Shown here: positions 7,289-16,731 of the stretch, piece after piece
Layout of the letters: the number at the start of each line of letters is the position of its first letter
Position numbering within the stretch: the first letter of the stretch is position 1
NCBI GenBank assembly: GCA_945913015.1
Contig: CAMECH010000017.1
Coordinates: forward strand, 1-52,186
DNA: 52,186 bases
Direction: 5' to 3'
From: an uncultured Bacteroides sp.
GTDB taxonomy: Bacteria > Bacillota > Clostridia > Lachnospirales > Lachnospiraceae
Position numbers and translations under genes: made by a program
Notes under the pieces: model-generated
Told to the model about the DNA's origin: nothing
What the model saw: only the letters and a program-made list of their open reading frames with translations
Database searches by the model: none

Positions 7289-9118
7289 ATGAATAGAAAC
7301 AGAGCAGGCGGAATGGGGCTTTATCTTATAATCCTGTTAATCGGGATATTTGCATTGCTTACATTTCGTAATACTAAATCGGAAAATCAGGTACAGTATA
7401 CGTACCAGCAGATGTTGCAGGATATTGAAAATGACAACATTAACAATGTTATAATCCAGCAGAATGAACAGGTGCCGACGGGAAAACTGATTATTACGCT
7501 TAAGACATCAGCAGACGGCTCGGCGAAAACGCTTTATGTATCAAATGTAAATTCAATACAGGAGCTCCTTAATTCCAACTCAGTATCATACCAGATAAGG
7601 GATGTTGAGAAAGAGAATACATGGATATCAGCATTGGTACCAAGCATAATTACAGTAGCGCTTGTGGTATTTCTGTTTGTTATGCTGACAAGGCAGAGCA
7701 GCGGCGGAAGTAACGCCAAGATGATGAATTTTGGCAAGAGCCGCGCCAAAATGATAACAAACCCGTCAAAGCTTGTTAAGTTTAAGGATGTTGCAGGCCT
7801 TGAGGAGGAGAAGGAAGAACTTGAGGAAATTGTTGATTTCCTTAAAGACCCTGTTAAATATACGAATCTGGGCGCAAGAATCCCTAAAGGTGTCATCCTT
7901 ACAGGCGCACCCGGAACAGGTAAAACGATGCTTGCCAAAGCTGTTGCAGGAGAGGCAGGAGTACCGTTCTTTAGTATATCGGGTTCGGATTTTGTGGAAA
8001 TGTTTGTGGGTGTCGGTGCGTCCCGTGTGAGGGATTTGTTTGAGGATGCCAAAAGAAATGCACCATGTATAGTATTTATTGATGAGATTGATGCGGTTGC
8101 AAGAAGACGCGGTACCGGAATGGGAGGCGGACATGACGAGCGCGAGCAGACATTAAACCAGATGCTTGTGGAGATGGATGGCTTTGGTGTCAATGAGGGA
8201 ATAATCGTCATGGCAGCAACAAACCGTGTAGATATCCTTGACCCGGCGATTTTAAGACCGGGAAGGTTTGACCGCAAGATAGTAGTAGGAAGACCTGATG
8301 TCAGAGGCAGGCTTGAGATTCTTAAAGTTCACTCAGGCAAGAAGCCTCTTGGTGATGACGTTGACCTGGATAGTCTTGCAAGAACAACGGCAGGATTTAC
8401 GGGCGCAGACCTTGAGAATCTTCTTAACGAAGCTGCAATTTATGCGGCAAAGAACGGTCGCAGATATATCAGCAATGATGATGTGAATTATGCATTTGTC
8501 AAGGTTGGGATAGGTGTTGAAAAGAAGAGCCGCATTATTTCTGATAAAGAAAAGAAGATAACGGCTTATCATGAGGCGGGTCATGCAATTTTGTTCCATG
8601 TTCTTCCTGATGTCGGACCTGTTCATACAATTTCAATAATACCGACAGGGCTTGGGGCAGCAGGTTATACGATGCCTCTTCCTGAGAAAGATGAAATGTT
8701 TAACACAAAAGGAAAAATGCTGCAGAACATAATTGTAAGCCTTGGAGGACGTGTTGCGGAAGAACTTGTCTTTGACGATATTACGACGGGTGCTTCCCAG
8801 GATATTAAGCAGGCTACACAGCAGGCACGCTCTATGGTTACAAAATACGGATTCTCGAAAGAAATCGGACTTATTAATTATGACAGTGACGGCGATGAGG
8901 TGTTCATCGGACGCGACCTTGCGCATGCAAGACCATACAGCGAAGACGTGGCTGGCAAGATTGACACTGAGGTAAAGGAAATAATTGACGACTGCTATAA
9001 TAAAGCCACAGAGCTTATTGCAAAGCATCGTAACGTGTTGGACAGATGTGCAGAATTGCTTCTTGAAAAAGAAAAGGTTACAAGAGAAGAGTTTGAGGCG
9101 TTGTTTGATACAGTTTGA
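7289..9118 (+). CDS. ftsH: ATP-dependent zinc metalloprotease FtsH
   Basis: FtsH is the membrane-anchored AAA+ protease that degrades membrane and regulatory proteins. Two membrane segments are visible (about residues 11-27 and 112-133) flanking a small extracytoplasmic domain, followed by the AAA module with Walker A GAPGTGKT at 206-213 and Walker [11 protein letters not shown], the SRH with RPGRFDRK, and zinc site HEAGH at 428-432. Length 609 aa is typical. The start follows AATGGAGAGATAA. The gene ends the conserved block and is followed by a 360-base spacer. Confidence 0.97.
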   Translation: MNRNRAGGMGLYLIILLIGIFALLTFRNTKSENQVQYTYQQMLQDIENDNINNVIIQQNEQVPTGKLIITLKTSADGSAKTLYVSNVNSIQELLNSNSVSYQIRDVEKENTWISALVPSIITVALVVFLFVMLTRQSSGGSNAKMMNFGKSRAKMITNPSKLVKFKDVAGLEEEKEELEEIVDFLKDPVKYTNLGARIPKGVILTGAPGTGKTMLAKAVAGEAGVPFFSISGSDFVEMFVGVGASRVRDLFEDAKRNAPCIVFIDEIDAVARRRGTGMGGGHDEREQTLNQMLVEMDGFGVNEGIIVMAATNRVDILDPAILRPGRFDRKIVVGRPDVRGRLEILKVHSGKKPLGDDVDLDSLARTTAGFTGADLENLLNEAAIYAAKNGRRYISNDDVNYAFVKVGIGVEKKSRIISDKEKKITAYHEAGHAILFHVLPDVGPVHTISIIPTGLGAAGYTMPLPEKDEMFNTKGKMLQNIIVSLGGRVAEELVFDDITTGASQDIKQATQQARSMVTKYGFSKEIGLINYDSDGDEVFIGRDLAHARPYSEDVAGKIDTEVKEIIDDCYNKATELIAKHRNVLDRCAELLLEKEKVTREEFEALFDTV

Positions 9119-9478
9119 TGCGGGATGTATACGATTGCATACAATAAATATGGCATATTGCACAAAAAAATATGTCGAAATTTGTAACATTTGTTACACC
9201 TTACGGTTGGATGGGTGATATACTAAATATCGTAAAACCCCCCCCAATACATTATTTATATATTACACCCCATAATAAGTGAAATACCTTCTCCAAAAAG
9301 GACAGCTTCGTGAAGCTGTCCTTTTTGCCAATATACTGTTTGTATGCAGTTTTTCCTTGAATTATCCCCCGTTTCGTTATAAAATGAATTATGTATATGT
9401 TGTAGTTTCTGCAATGGATAGATGTGCGCAACAGTAATTATCGGAAAGCGCAATTTTAGTGGAAGGAAATTCTAATCA
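9119..9478. other. Intergenic spacer with poly-C run and terminator
   Basis: This 360-base gap holds a run of eight C at 9238-9245, a strong bidirectional terminator (annotated separately) and AT-rich sequence before the GH13 gene. No RNA gene or convincing small protein gene is visible. TTGAAT (9357-9362) and TATAAA downstream are too close together for a good promoter. Confidence 0.6.
9295..9326. terminator. Bidirectional terminator after ftsH
   Basis: AAAAAGGACAGCTTC and GAAGCTGTCCTTTTT form a perfect 15-bp stem around GT, with the U-run built into the stem on either strand. It terminates ftsH read-through about 180 bases after the stop. Confidence 0.93.
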
Positions 9479-11593
9479 ATGCATATTACAAAGAACTTTG
9501 GTACTATGACAATGGCGGAGCAAAGGCTTAACTATTTTATGAATGTTAAGCCCGTTCTCAATATTCAGGCTATTTTCAGTGATGCTGGTCCGGAGTACAG
9601 GATTCCACCGGAACCTGATATGGATGAAGATGTAAAACTTAGATTGAGAACAGCAAAGTACAATGTTGATGAAGTATATGTAATTGTTAATAATATAAGA
9701 TATTTCATGCAGCGCATGAAGTCGGATGAAACATTTGATTACTATGAAGCCACAGTCAATGTGGGTAAGGATAAATTATATTACTATTTTGAGGTACATG
9801 CAGGCCGGGTTGTGTGCTATTACAACCAGATTGGCGTAATGAAGGAGCTCAATCCGTTTTATAATTTCCAGATTATGCCGGGATTTAAGACGCCTCAGTG
9901 GGCGAAGGGCGCCGTGATGTACCAGATTTTTGTTGACCGTTTTAATAATGGCGACGAGAGTAATGATGTACTTACGGATGAATATGCATATATAGGGCAG
10001 CATGTACAGAAGGTAAATGACTGGAATGAAAATCCCAATCAGATGGATGTGCGGCGCTTTTACGGCGGAGATTTGCAGGGGGTAATGGATAAACTCGATT
10101 ATCTTAAGGAACTGGGGGTTGATGCCATTTATTTTAATCCTCTGTTTGTATCACCGTCTAATCATAAGTACGATATTCAGGATTATGATTATATCGATCC
10201 ACATATCGGAAAAATAGTTGATGATGGTGGCGAGCTTCTCGAAGAATGGGATAATAATAACACAAAGGCTTCAAGATATATACGAAGAGTCACAAGCAAA
10301 AAGAATCTTGAGGCAAGCAATGCGCTTTTTGCAGAGCTTGTGAGCGAGGCACATAAAAGAAACATACGCGTGATAATTGACGGCGTATTTAATCACTGTG
10401 GCTCATTTAACAAGTGGCTTGACCGCGAGCGTCTTTATGAAACTTCATCTGAGGATTATGAGTCGGGCGCATATATCGATGAACACAGTCCATATCATGA
10501 CTTTTTTAAATTTTATGGAAATACATGGCCTGATAATAATTCATATGACAGCTGGTGGGGGAATGATACACTGCCGAAGCTGAATTATCAGGGCTCGGCG
10601 AAACTGGAAGAATATATACTTGAAATTGCTAAAAAATGGGTGTCCCCTCCGTATAATGTTGACGGGTGGAGGCTTGATGTGGCGGCCGACCTTGGATACG
10701 GAGCAGAGTATAATCATGAATTCTGGAGAAAGTTTCGTGATGCGGTAAAATCTGCAAATCCCGATGCGATAATTCTTGCTGAAAATTACGGCGATTCCTA
10801 TGACTGGCTTCAGGGAGACCAGTGGGACACAATAATGAATTATGATGCATTTATGGAGCCTGTTACATGGTTTCTGACGGGAATGCAGAAGCACAGTGAT
10901 GAATTCAGGCAGGATATGCTTGGAAATGTTGACAGTTTCTTTGGGGCAATGCACCATAACATGGCAAGAATGGGCGGACAGGCAGTTGCGATTTCGATGA
11001 ACGAGCTTTCCAATCATGACCACTCACGTTTTATGACGAGAACCAACAGAACGGTTGGACGACTGGCATCAATGGGGGCAGAGGCTGCATCCCGCGGAAT
11101 TAATAAAGCGGTGTTTATGGAAGCTGTAGTAATTCAGATGACATGGCCCGGCGCACCTACAATATATTATGGTGATGAGGCCGGCGTATGCGGCTGGACT
11201 GACCCGGATAACAGGCGAACCTATCCTTGGGGACATGAGGACAAGGAACTGATAGCATTTCACAGGGATATAATCGCAATGCATAAATCAAGTCCTGCTT
11301 TAATGCACGGCTCGTATAAAATGCTTGTTGCAGAATATAATCTGTTATGTTACGGAAGATTTTGCAGGGATGATGCAGTTATTATTGTTATCAATAATGG
11401 GGATGACGAGCGGCGCATCAATATTCCGGCATGGCAGATTGGGCTTACACCAGACTGTGATGTTGAACAGGTATTTGTGACCTATGATGGAGGATACAGT
11501 ACTGAGCGGCTGGGATACAGCCTTCCGGGCGGGTACCTTGATCTTGGTATAAGGAAAACTTCTGCGGTAGTTTTAAGAAAAATAAAATATTAA
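9479..11593 (+). CDS. GH13 alpha-glucan hydrolase (cyclomaltodextrinase/neopullulanase type)
   Basis: A 704-aa alpha-amylase-family enzyme with an N-terminal beta domain (about 1-130) like the starch-binding domain of cyclomaltodextrinases, then the TIM barrel. Conserved regions are DGVFNHCG (D301), DGWRLDVAAD (nucleophile D400), ILAENYGD (acid/base E435) and NHDHSR (D514), so all catalytic residues are present. No signal peptide, so it should act on imported maltodextrins in the cytoplasm. GGAAGGA lies 11 bases before the ATG. Exact specificity (pullulan, cyclodextrin or maltogenic) cannot be read from sequence. It is followed closely by a membrane-anchored SGNH protein. Confidence 0.9.
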   Translation: MHITKNFGTMTMAEQRLNYFMNVKPVLNIQAIFSDAGPEYRIPPEPDMDEDVKLRLRTAKYNVDEVYVIVNNIRYFMQRMKSDETFDYYEATVNVGKDKLYYYFEVHAGRVVCYYNQIGVMKELNPFYNFQIMPGFKTPQWAKGAVMYQIFVDRFNNGDESNDVLTDEYAYIGQHVQKVNDWNENPNQMDVRRFYGGDLQGVMDKLDYLKELGVDAIYFNPLFVSPSNHKYDIQDYDYIDPHIGKIVDDGGELLEEWDNNNTKASRYIRRVTSKKNLEASNALFAELVSEAHKRNIRVIIDGVFNHCGSFNKWLDRERLYETSSEDYESGAYIDEHSPYHDFFKFYGNTWPDNNSYDSWWGNDTLPKLNYQGSAKLEEYILEIAKKWVSPPYNVDGWRLDVAADLGYGAEYNHEFWRKFRDAVKSANPDAIILAENYGDSYDWLQGDQWDTIMNYDAFMEPVTWFLTGMQKHSDEFRQDMLGNVDSFFGAMHHNMARMGGQAVAISMNELSNHDHSRFMTRTNRTVGRLASMGAEAASRGINKAVFMEAVVIQMTWPGAPTIYYGDEAGVCGWTDPDNRRTYPWGHEDKELIAFHRDIIAMHKSSPALMHGSYKMLVAEYNLLCYGRFCRDDAVIIVINNGDDERRINIPAWQIGLTPDCDVEQVFVTYDGGYSTERLGYSLPGGYLDLGIRKTSAVVLRKIKY

Positions 11594-11669
11594 TGCACGG
11601 TCTATACCCAACGGCGAGGGAAGGGTATAGAGGTATATGCGCAATAATCAGCGTGGAAAAGAGGTAAAT

Positions 11670-12941
11670 ATGGATAAAAGAGATAATGGTTTTCAGAGTA
11701 CAGGGGTGTCAGCCCAAAAGGCAGTCCAGAGGGTAAAGGCAGACCCGGATAACAGCGGACGTTCCGAAAGAGCAGCTGACAGGCCGGATGGCGAGACAAG
11801 AAGACTTGCAAGAGTTGCTCCGCAGGATATGAAAAGGAGTGCAAATGCTCCTTCCAAAAAACAGCCGTCTTCTGAGCAGGGAAGAACGCAGTCACAGCGT
11901 CCGGCATCTTCAGTGGAAGGGCAAAAACCAAGGCGCAGACCGAATCCTGACAACGCCGCAAGACCGGAGAACCGCGCAAAACAGGAAAGTCGTGCAAAAC
12001 AGGAAAATCGTGCCAAGCAGGACGGTCGCCTGAAGCCGGAAAGCCGCAAGTATATTCCTTTGGAAGATGCAGATGGCAGCCGCTATTCAGAAATCAGAAT
12101 TAACAAGAAAATGCGCACCTGGAATAAATATAAAAATTATGTATTCGGTGCAGTGGGAATAATTATTCTTGTTCTTATAGTTACTTTCAGTGTAAGGTCA
12201 TGTGCCCGTGAACAAAAGGAAGAGGAAGAATTACTGTATTCAAAACCATCTATGGGAGCGCTGCAGGTTACGGAAGGTGCAGAGCAAAGCCAAACACAGG
12301 CGGCAACACAGCCGGTTGAGGCTACAACACAGGCACCAACAAAACCTGCAGGTGCGGTGCTTACAACGACGCGTACTGTTGCGTCTGAGGAATTCACAAG
12401 CGAAGCTTCATTTGCAAACAGCATTTTTATAGGTGATTCAATCGTATCGGGAATCAGCTATTACAAATATCTGGGCAATGACAGAGTTGTAGCGGATACA
12501 AATCTTACAGCATCAAAGGCGCTTGATAAGGTAAGCCAGATTGCGGCAGGAAACCCTGATAAGGTTTATATTATGCTTGGTCTGAATGATTTGAACTATA
12601 ATTCAAAGACGGTTGACTCAATCGCACAGGATTTTACAAACCTTGTTGCACAGATTAAGCAGACGGTTCCGACGGCTAAAATATATCTTGTATCGGTTAC
12701 TCCGATTACAAAGGCATGTGAGAGCAAAAGCAATATTTATATCAAGATGAGTAATGTTGAGGCGCTTAACACAAAGCTTAAGGAGGTATCATCTTCACAG
12801 GGAGTTTATTTTGCTGACATTAATTCGGCACTGCAGGATTCATCAGGATATTTGAATTCTTCAGTAACAGGAAACGGATATAATCTTAAGAGTGAGTATT
12901 ATGGTTTCCTGCTTAATACACTTGCAGAGATGACAAAATAA
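11670..12941 (+). CDS. Membrane-anchored SGNH-fold protein with degenerate active site
   Basis: Residues 1-145 are cytoplasmic, hydrophilic and repetitive (KQENRAKQ/KQESRAKQ units), followed by one membrane segment (about 158-178), a Thr/Gln-rich linker and an extracellular SGNH/GDSL domain from about 248. The nucleophile motif GDSIV (S257) and GLND (N306) are present. The C-terminal DGxH block that supplies Asp and His reads N402-G-Y-N405 instead, so both triad partners appear replaced. The ATG at 11670 follows AAAGAGGTAAAT. Function is unknown; relatives act as carbohydrate or peptidoglycan O-acetyl esterases, but this one may only bind. Confidence 0.8.
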   Translation: MDKRDNGFQSTGVSAQKAVQRVKADPDNSGRSERAADRPDGETRRLARVAPQDMKRSANAPSKKQPSSEQGRTQSQRPASSVEGQKPRRRPNPDNAARPENRAKQESRAKQENRAKQDGRLKPESRKYIPLEDADGSRYSEIRINKKMRTWNKYKNYVFGAVGIIILVLIVTFSVRSCAREQKEEEELLYSKPSMGALQVTEGAEQSQTQAATQPVEATTQAPTKPAGAVLTTTRTVASEEFTSEASFANSIFIGDSIVSGISYYKYLGNDRVVADTNLTASKALDKVSQIAAGNPDKVYIMLGLNDLNYNSKTVDSIAQDFTNLVAQIKQTVPTAKIYLVSVTPITKACESKSNIYIKMSNVEALNTKLKEVSSSQGVYFADINSALQDSSGYLNSSVTGNGYNLKSEYYGFLLNTLAEMTK

Positions 12942-12958
12942 AGCAACGGAGCAGATTA

Positions 12959-13684
12959 ATGAATTTTCATGTATTAACGCTATTTCCGCAAATGATTCTT
13001 GACGGGATGAATACGAGCATTATGGGACGGGCAATTGACAGGGGAAAATTGTCTGTGGATGCGGTTAATATAAGGGATTTTTCTACAAATAAGCATATGA
13101 AAGTAGACGATTACACATACGGAGGCGGGGCCGGAATGCTTATGCAGGCAGCGCCTGTGTGTGCAGCGTACCGTTCGATTGAAGAGCGGATCGGAAAGAA
13201 GCCGCGTGTGATTTATCTCACTCCGCAGGGCCGTGTTTTTAACCAGAGCATGGCATGGGAGTTTGCACAGGAGGATGAACTTGTATTCCTGTGCGGACAT
13301 TATGAAGGGATTGACGAGAGAGCCTTGCAGCTCATTGTAACCGACTATGTTTCAATTGGGGATTATGTGCTTACGGGAGGAGAACTCCCTGCAATGGTGG
13401 TGATGGATGCTGTTGCAAGGCTTGTTCCGGGCGTGCTTAATAATAACGAGTCGGCACAGTTTGAAAGCTTTCATGATAATCTTCTTGAATATCCGCAGTA
13501 TACAAGACCGGAGGAATTTGAGGGGATGAAAGTGCCCGACATCCTTTTGTCGGGAGACCATGCAAAGGTTGAGCAGTGGAGGCTGGAACAGTCAATAGAA
13601 AGAACCAGAAAGTTCAGACCTGATTTATATGAAAAATATATACAGGAGCATCCGCCGACTGCGAAGAAAAAGAAGCATCATTAA
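12959..13684 (+). CDS. trmD: tRNA (guanine-N1)-methyltransferase
   Basis: TrmD makes m1G37 in tRNAs that read CNN codons, preventing +1 frameshifts. The 241-aa product shows the SPOUT trefoil-knot motifs YLTPQG, CGHYEGIDERA, SIGDYVLTGGELPA and the C-terminal RPDLYEKY. The RBS AACGGAGCAGATTA precedes the ATG. In most Firmicutes trmD sits with rpsP, rimM and rplS; here none is nearby and it follows an SGNH gene with a 17-base gap, suggesting relocation or a second copy. Confidence 0.94.
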   Translation: MNFHVLTLFPQMILDGMNTSIMGRAIDRGKLSVDAVNIRDFSTNKHMKVDDYTYGGGAGMLMQAAPVCAAYRSIEERIGKKPRVIYLTPQGRVFNQSMAWEFAQEDELVFLCGHYEGIDERALQLIVTDYVSIGDYVLTGGELPAMVVMDAVARLVPGVLNNNESAQFESFHDNLLEYPQYTRPEEFEGMKVPDILLSGDHAKVEQWRLEQSIERTRKFRPDLYEKYIQEHPPTAKKKKHH

Positions 13685-13702
13685 AATTAGATGCTGCTTA
13701 TT

Positions 13703-13734
13703 TAACTGCCACAGGTTTTTGCCCGTGGCAGTTA
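13703..13734. repeat. Inverted repeat after trmD
   Basis: TAACTGCCAC and GTGGCAGTTA form a perfect 10-bp stem around a 12-base loop, 19 bases after the trmD stop. No T-run follows, so it is a weak terminator at best; it could also protect the 3' end of the trmD message. Confidence 0.55.
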
Positions 13735-13767
13735 CGGTTATATGAAGCCCCAAGCGAGGTATAATAA

Positions 13768-14490
13768 ATGATAGATACATATGTTGCAATAGATTTGGAA
13801 ACTACGGGAACTAACCCTGCTACAGACAGAATTATTGAAATTGGGGCAGCACGTGTGCAGAACGGTAATATAACAGATACATTTTCTACATTTGTGAACC
13901 CTGAAATACCAATCAGCACAAGAATAACACAGATTACGGGGATAAGTGATAAGGATGTCAAAGATGCGCCGGTAATAAAGGATATTATTGGCGAAATCCT
14001 TGAGTATACAAGGGATATGCCGATACTCGGACATAATGTAATATTTGATTACAGCTTTATAAAAAAGGCGGCGGTTGACAACAGACTCACATTCCTTCGC
14101 AGCGGAATAGACACGCTTAAGATTGCAAGAAGAGTACTCCCTGATCTTCCCCATAAGAATCTCCCGGTGTTGTGCGGATATTTTGGAATTAATCCGGGTA
14201 ACAGCCACAGGGCGCTTGATGATGCCATCAGCGCATCCAATGTTTACCGTGCACTGTATGAAGTGAAACCTGATGATGAGGGCTTTGAAAGGGCACTGCC
14301 GCTAAAATATTCTGTTAAGAGGGATACACCGATAACACCTGCACAGAAGTCATATCTTACGGCACTGGTTACATATCACCGGGTTCAGATTGAACAGCCG
14401 ATAGAAAGTATGACAAAGAGTCAGGCATCCAGAATGATTGACAGTATTATATCTGAGAAAGGCCGGATATTAAATCGTCCAGCTTACTGA
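13768..14490 (+). CDS. DnaQ-like DEDDh 3'-5' exonuclease
   Basis: A 240-aa exonuclease of the DnaQ/PolC-epsilon family. The DEDDh residues are visible: DLETTG (Exo I, D9/E11), HNVIFDYSFI (Exo II) and NSHRALDDA (Exo III His and Asp). The catalytic domain ends near residue 170; the remaining ~60 residues (ITPAQKSYLTALVTYH...) form a short helical tail that resembles small accessory modules on phage and plasmid recombination proteins. The RBS is GCGAGGTATAATAA. The 3' end overlaps the convergent gene on the other strand by 44 bases. Role in repair or processing is inferred only from the family. Confidence 0.85.
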   Translation: MIDTYVAIDLETTGTNPATDRIIEIGAARVQNGNITDTFSTFVNPEIPISTRITQITGISDKDVKDAPVIKDIIGEILEYTRDMPILGHNVIFDYSFIKKAAVDNRLTFLRSGIDTLKIARRVLPDLPHKNLPVLCGYFGINPGNSHRALDDAISASNVYRALYEVKPDDEGFERALPLKYSVKRDTPITPAQKSYLTALVTYHRVQIEQPIESMTKSQASRMIDSIISEKGRILNRPAY

Positions 14491-15055
14491 TGATTTTGTC
14501 TTTCATTAATGTGTGCAGAAGCATGGCACGTGTGCGCAATGTGCGTATTTTGCGGATATCGCCTTTTGAGGCGTAGTAGTCTGCAAGAATTAAATAATTA
14601 CTGCTTACATCGGTGTTGCACTGTATTCCGTATTCAAGAACCCTGACAGCGTCCTCTTCGTGACCTTCGTCAGTAAGAGCTGCGGCCCATTTTACAATTG
14701 TACCGGTAAGCTCGGCAAAATTATTATCATATTCGGTGAGTGCAGGAAGATTGGCAGCACCATATTCCAATTTTAAGTCAGTGTTGGTTTTTCCTGACAG
14801 ATTGACTATGTGTTTTTCTGACAGACTGCGCATTACATTCTGACAGCGTAAAATTTCACCGGTTGCATTTTTATAAAATGGCAGTGAATCAATGGGGATT
14901 GTGATATAATCCAGATTATCAAGACTCTGCTTTCGTGTAGAGTTGGCTTTTGATTCGCGTTCAAGAAAGTCTTCGCTTTTGTGCTTGTCGCGGCTGTTGG
15001 TATATTTTACAAACATCATGAAAATAAAAGCTAAAATAGCAAAACATATAAACAT
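14447..15055 (-). CDS. Single-pass membrane protein with TPR-like C-terminus
   Basis: A 202-aa protein of unknown function. Residues 1-17 are hydrophobic (MFICFAILAFIFMMFVKY), followed by a charged stretch and, from about residue 110, helical repeats with TPR-like spacing (AALTDEGHEEDAVRVLEYG, NYLILADYYASKGDIRKI). The protein is likely anchored to the membrane with its body in the cytoplasm. The start follows CGGGGGTATTT on the reverse strand. It converges on, and overlaps, the exonuclease gene by 44 bases. No family name is offered. Confidence 0.7.
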   Translation of the reverse strand: MFICFAILAFIFMMFVKYTNSRDKHKSEDFLERESKANSTRKQSLDNLDYITIPIDSLPFYKNATGEILRCQNVMRSLSEKHIVNLSGKTNTDLKLEYGAANLPALTEYDNNFAELTGTIVKWAAALTDEGHEEDAVRVLEYGIQCNTDVSSNYLILADYYASKGDIRKIRTLRTRAMLLHTLMKDKIISKLDDLISGLSQI

Positions 15056-15091
15056 AAATACCCCCGGGTAAAATGAAAGGAATTATCAGTC

Positions 15092-15205
15092 ATGATTAAT
15101 TTTTCGAGTAAAAAAAATAAAAAAATTCTTGTTATAGTTATTGCAATCATGGTTATTGCAATGGTGGCACCACTTTTGATGAGTGCGCTGCTTGGCATTT
15201 TGTGA
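15092..15205 (+). CDS. 37-residue single-pass membrane peptide
   Basis: The short frame reads MINFSSKKNKK followed by one continuous hydrophobic helix to the C-terminus (ILVIVIAIMVIAMVAPLL...). A lysine patch before a single membrane helix is the pattern of Prli42/DUF4044-like micro-proteins of Firmicutes, but similarity was judged by eye only. A weak AAAGGA lies 11 bases before the ATG. It is divergent from the membrane/TPR gene and precedes the AIR-synthase-like gene by 69 bases. Coding status is probable, function unknown. Confidence 0.6.
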   Translation: MINFSSKKNKKILVIVIAIMVIAMVAPLLMSALLGIL

Positions 15206-15274
15206 TTTAGTTTTAATATAATCAAAGGCAGCAGTTATGTCAAATAAACAATTTGTTACGGCATGGAGATTGAG

Positions 15275-16252
15275 ATGATATCCAATACAGTATTTAAAAG
15301 GTCAGTGCTGAAAAACATAAAAAAGAATAAAGATGTTACAGTTAAACCTGCCAATGCGGCAAAGGATGCAGTTGTATTTGCAATGCCGCAAAGTGATAAT
15401 GTTGTTATGTCTGTTAAGACGGGACAAAATGCGGTTATTGCGGCCTGTAATGCATTAGCGTGCCGTGGTGCGAAGCCGGTAGCGGTCAATGTGTCATTGA
15501 CATTACCGCGGGATTTTGAGGAAGCATATTTAAAACAGCTTGTGAGGAGGATTTCAGACCAGTGCGGGCTGGCAGAAACGAATCTTGGAGATATTGCGGT
15601 TGATGTGACTGCGGGAGTAAACACGGCGATTATTACGGCAACTGCCGTGGGGGGTTATGCGGACAAGCCGTGTGCCGGTAAGTCAGGACAGGATAATCAT
15701 GTGCAGGATATAGTTATGGCGGGCTTCATAGGTCAGGACGGCATAAGAGATGTTCTCGGCAAATATGGTGAAGAGGCGGAAAAATATTACACGCGTTCGT
15801 TTATAGAAACGGCGGCTGTACCGGATGAGCAGCTGCTGGTTACAAAGGCTGCAGGGATAGCGCTTGATGCAGGGGCATCATATGTCCATGCGGCAGGAGA
15901 AGGCGGGATATTTGCAGCTTTATGGAATCTGGCAGAGGAGATAAATTCAGGGATTGATATTGACTTCAGGAAAATATTGGTGAAACAGGAGATAATTGAG
16001 GTATGTGAGCTTTTTGATATTAATCCGTATGAATTGTCATCTTTGGGATGTTTGTTGGTGACATCTCGTGACGGATGTGGTATAGTAGACTTATTCAGAA
16101 GGAACGGTCTTACTGCTCGGATAATAGGGCGGACAACGCATGATAATGCCAAAATCCTGAGAATGGATGATGAGGTGCGATATCTTGATGTTCCGCGCAG
16201 TGAAGAAGCGGAAAGAATTATTTTTGATGGATGGAACGGAGACAGGTCATGA
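15275..16252 (+). CDS. AIR-synthase/HypE-like protein
   Basis: A 325-aa protein with the PurM/HypE two-domain fold pattern: N-terminal half with ACNALACRGAKPVAVNVSLTLP (the region that places ATP in AIR synthase) and C-terminal half with KAAGIALDAGASYVHAAGEGG and SLGCLLVTSRDGCG. It has no neighbouring hydrogenase or purine genes. The ATG at 15275 follows ATGGAGATTGAG; the ATG at 15263 would be within the RBS. It overlaps the Lrp-family gene by four bases, which overlaps the aminotransferase by four bases, so the three are coupled. Substrate unknown. Confidence 0.75.
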   Translation: MISNTVFKRSVLKNIKKNKDVTVKPANAAKDAVVFAMPQSDNVVMSVKTGQNAVIAACNALACRGAKPVAVNVSLTLPRDFEEAYLKQLVRRISDQCGLAETNLGDIAVDVTAGVNTAIITATAVGGYADKPCAGKSGQDNHVQDIVMAGFIGQDGIRDVLGKYGEEAEKYYTRSFIETAAVPDEQLLVTKAAGIALDAGASYVHAAGEGGIFAALWNLAEEINSGIDIDFRKILVKQEIIEVCELFDINPYELSSLGCLLVTSRDGCGIVDLFRRNGLTARIIGRTTHDNAKILRMDDEVRYLDVPRSEEAERIIFDGWNGDRS

Positions 16253-16731
16253 GAGAGAAAATCCTGAATATGCTGGAAAAGAACGGACGTATTGATATTA
16301 AGGATATGGCGGTTATGCTCGGTACAACGCAGGAGGCGGTTGCCAATGAGATGGCTGACATGGAGAAAGAACATATAATATGCGGATATCATACATTGAT
16401 TAACTGGGACAACACAAGTGATGAGAAGGTTACCGCGCTGATTGAGATTAAGGTGACTCCGCAGAGAGGAGTCGGCTTTGACAGCATTGCAGAAAGAATT
16501 TACAACTATGAAGAGATTAGTTCACTGTATCTTATGTCAGGAGGATTTGACTTTACTGCAATAATAGAAGGAAAGACAATGAAATCCGTGGCTCAGTTTG
16601 TTTCAAGCAAGCTTGCGCCGCTTGAGTCAGTGCAGAGTACATCTACACATTTTATACTTAAGAAGTATAAGGATTATGGAATAGTTCTTGATGCACCGGA
16701 CAAAGATGAAAGGATGCTGGTGACACCATGA
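16249..16731 (+). CDS. Lrp/AsnC-family transcriptional regulator
   Basis: A 160-aa regulator with an N-terminal winged HTH (ILNMLEKNGRIDIKDMAVMLG) and a C-terminal RAM effector-binding domain (VTALIEIKVTP, SLYLMSGGFDFTAIIEG). Such proteins sense amino acids. The start codon overlaps the stop of the AIR-synthase-like gene and its own stop overlaps the aminotransferase start, which points to local control of amino-acid metabolism. The target operon is inferred from context. Confidence 0.88.
   Translation: MREKILNMLEKNGRIDIKDMAVMLGTTQEAVANEMADMEKEHIICGYHTLINWDNTSDEKVTALIEIKVTPQRGVGFDSIAERIYNYEEISSLYLMSGGFDFTAIIEGKTMKSVAQFVSSKLAPLESVQSTSTHFILKKYKDYGIVLDAPDKDERMLVTP

Noticed and set aside
7534-8277. 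Open frame of 247 codons on the reverse strand within ftsH
   Set aside because: Mirror of a strongly conserved coding sequence; Ser/Thr/Pro-rich composition is typical of an antisense shadow.
9256-9453. 65-codon reverse-strand frame in the ftsH-GH13 gap
   Set aside because: It runs through the strong bidirectional terminator hairpin and has no RBS, so coding is unlikely.
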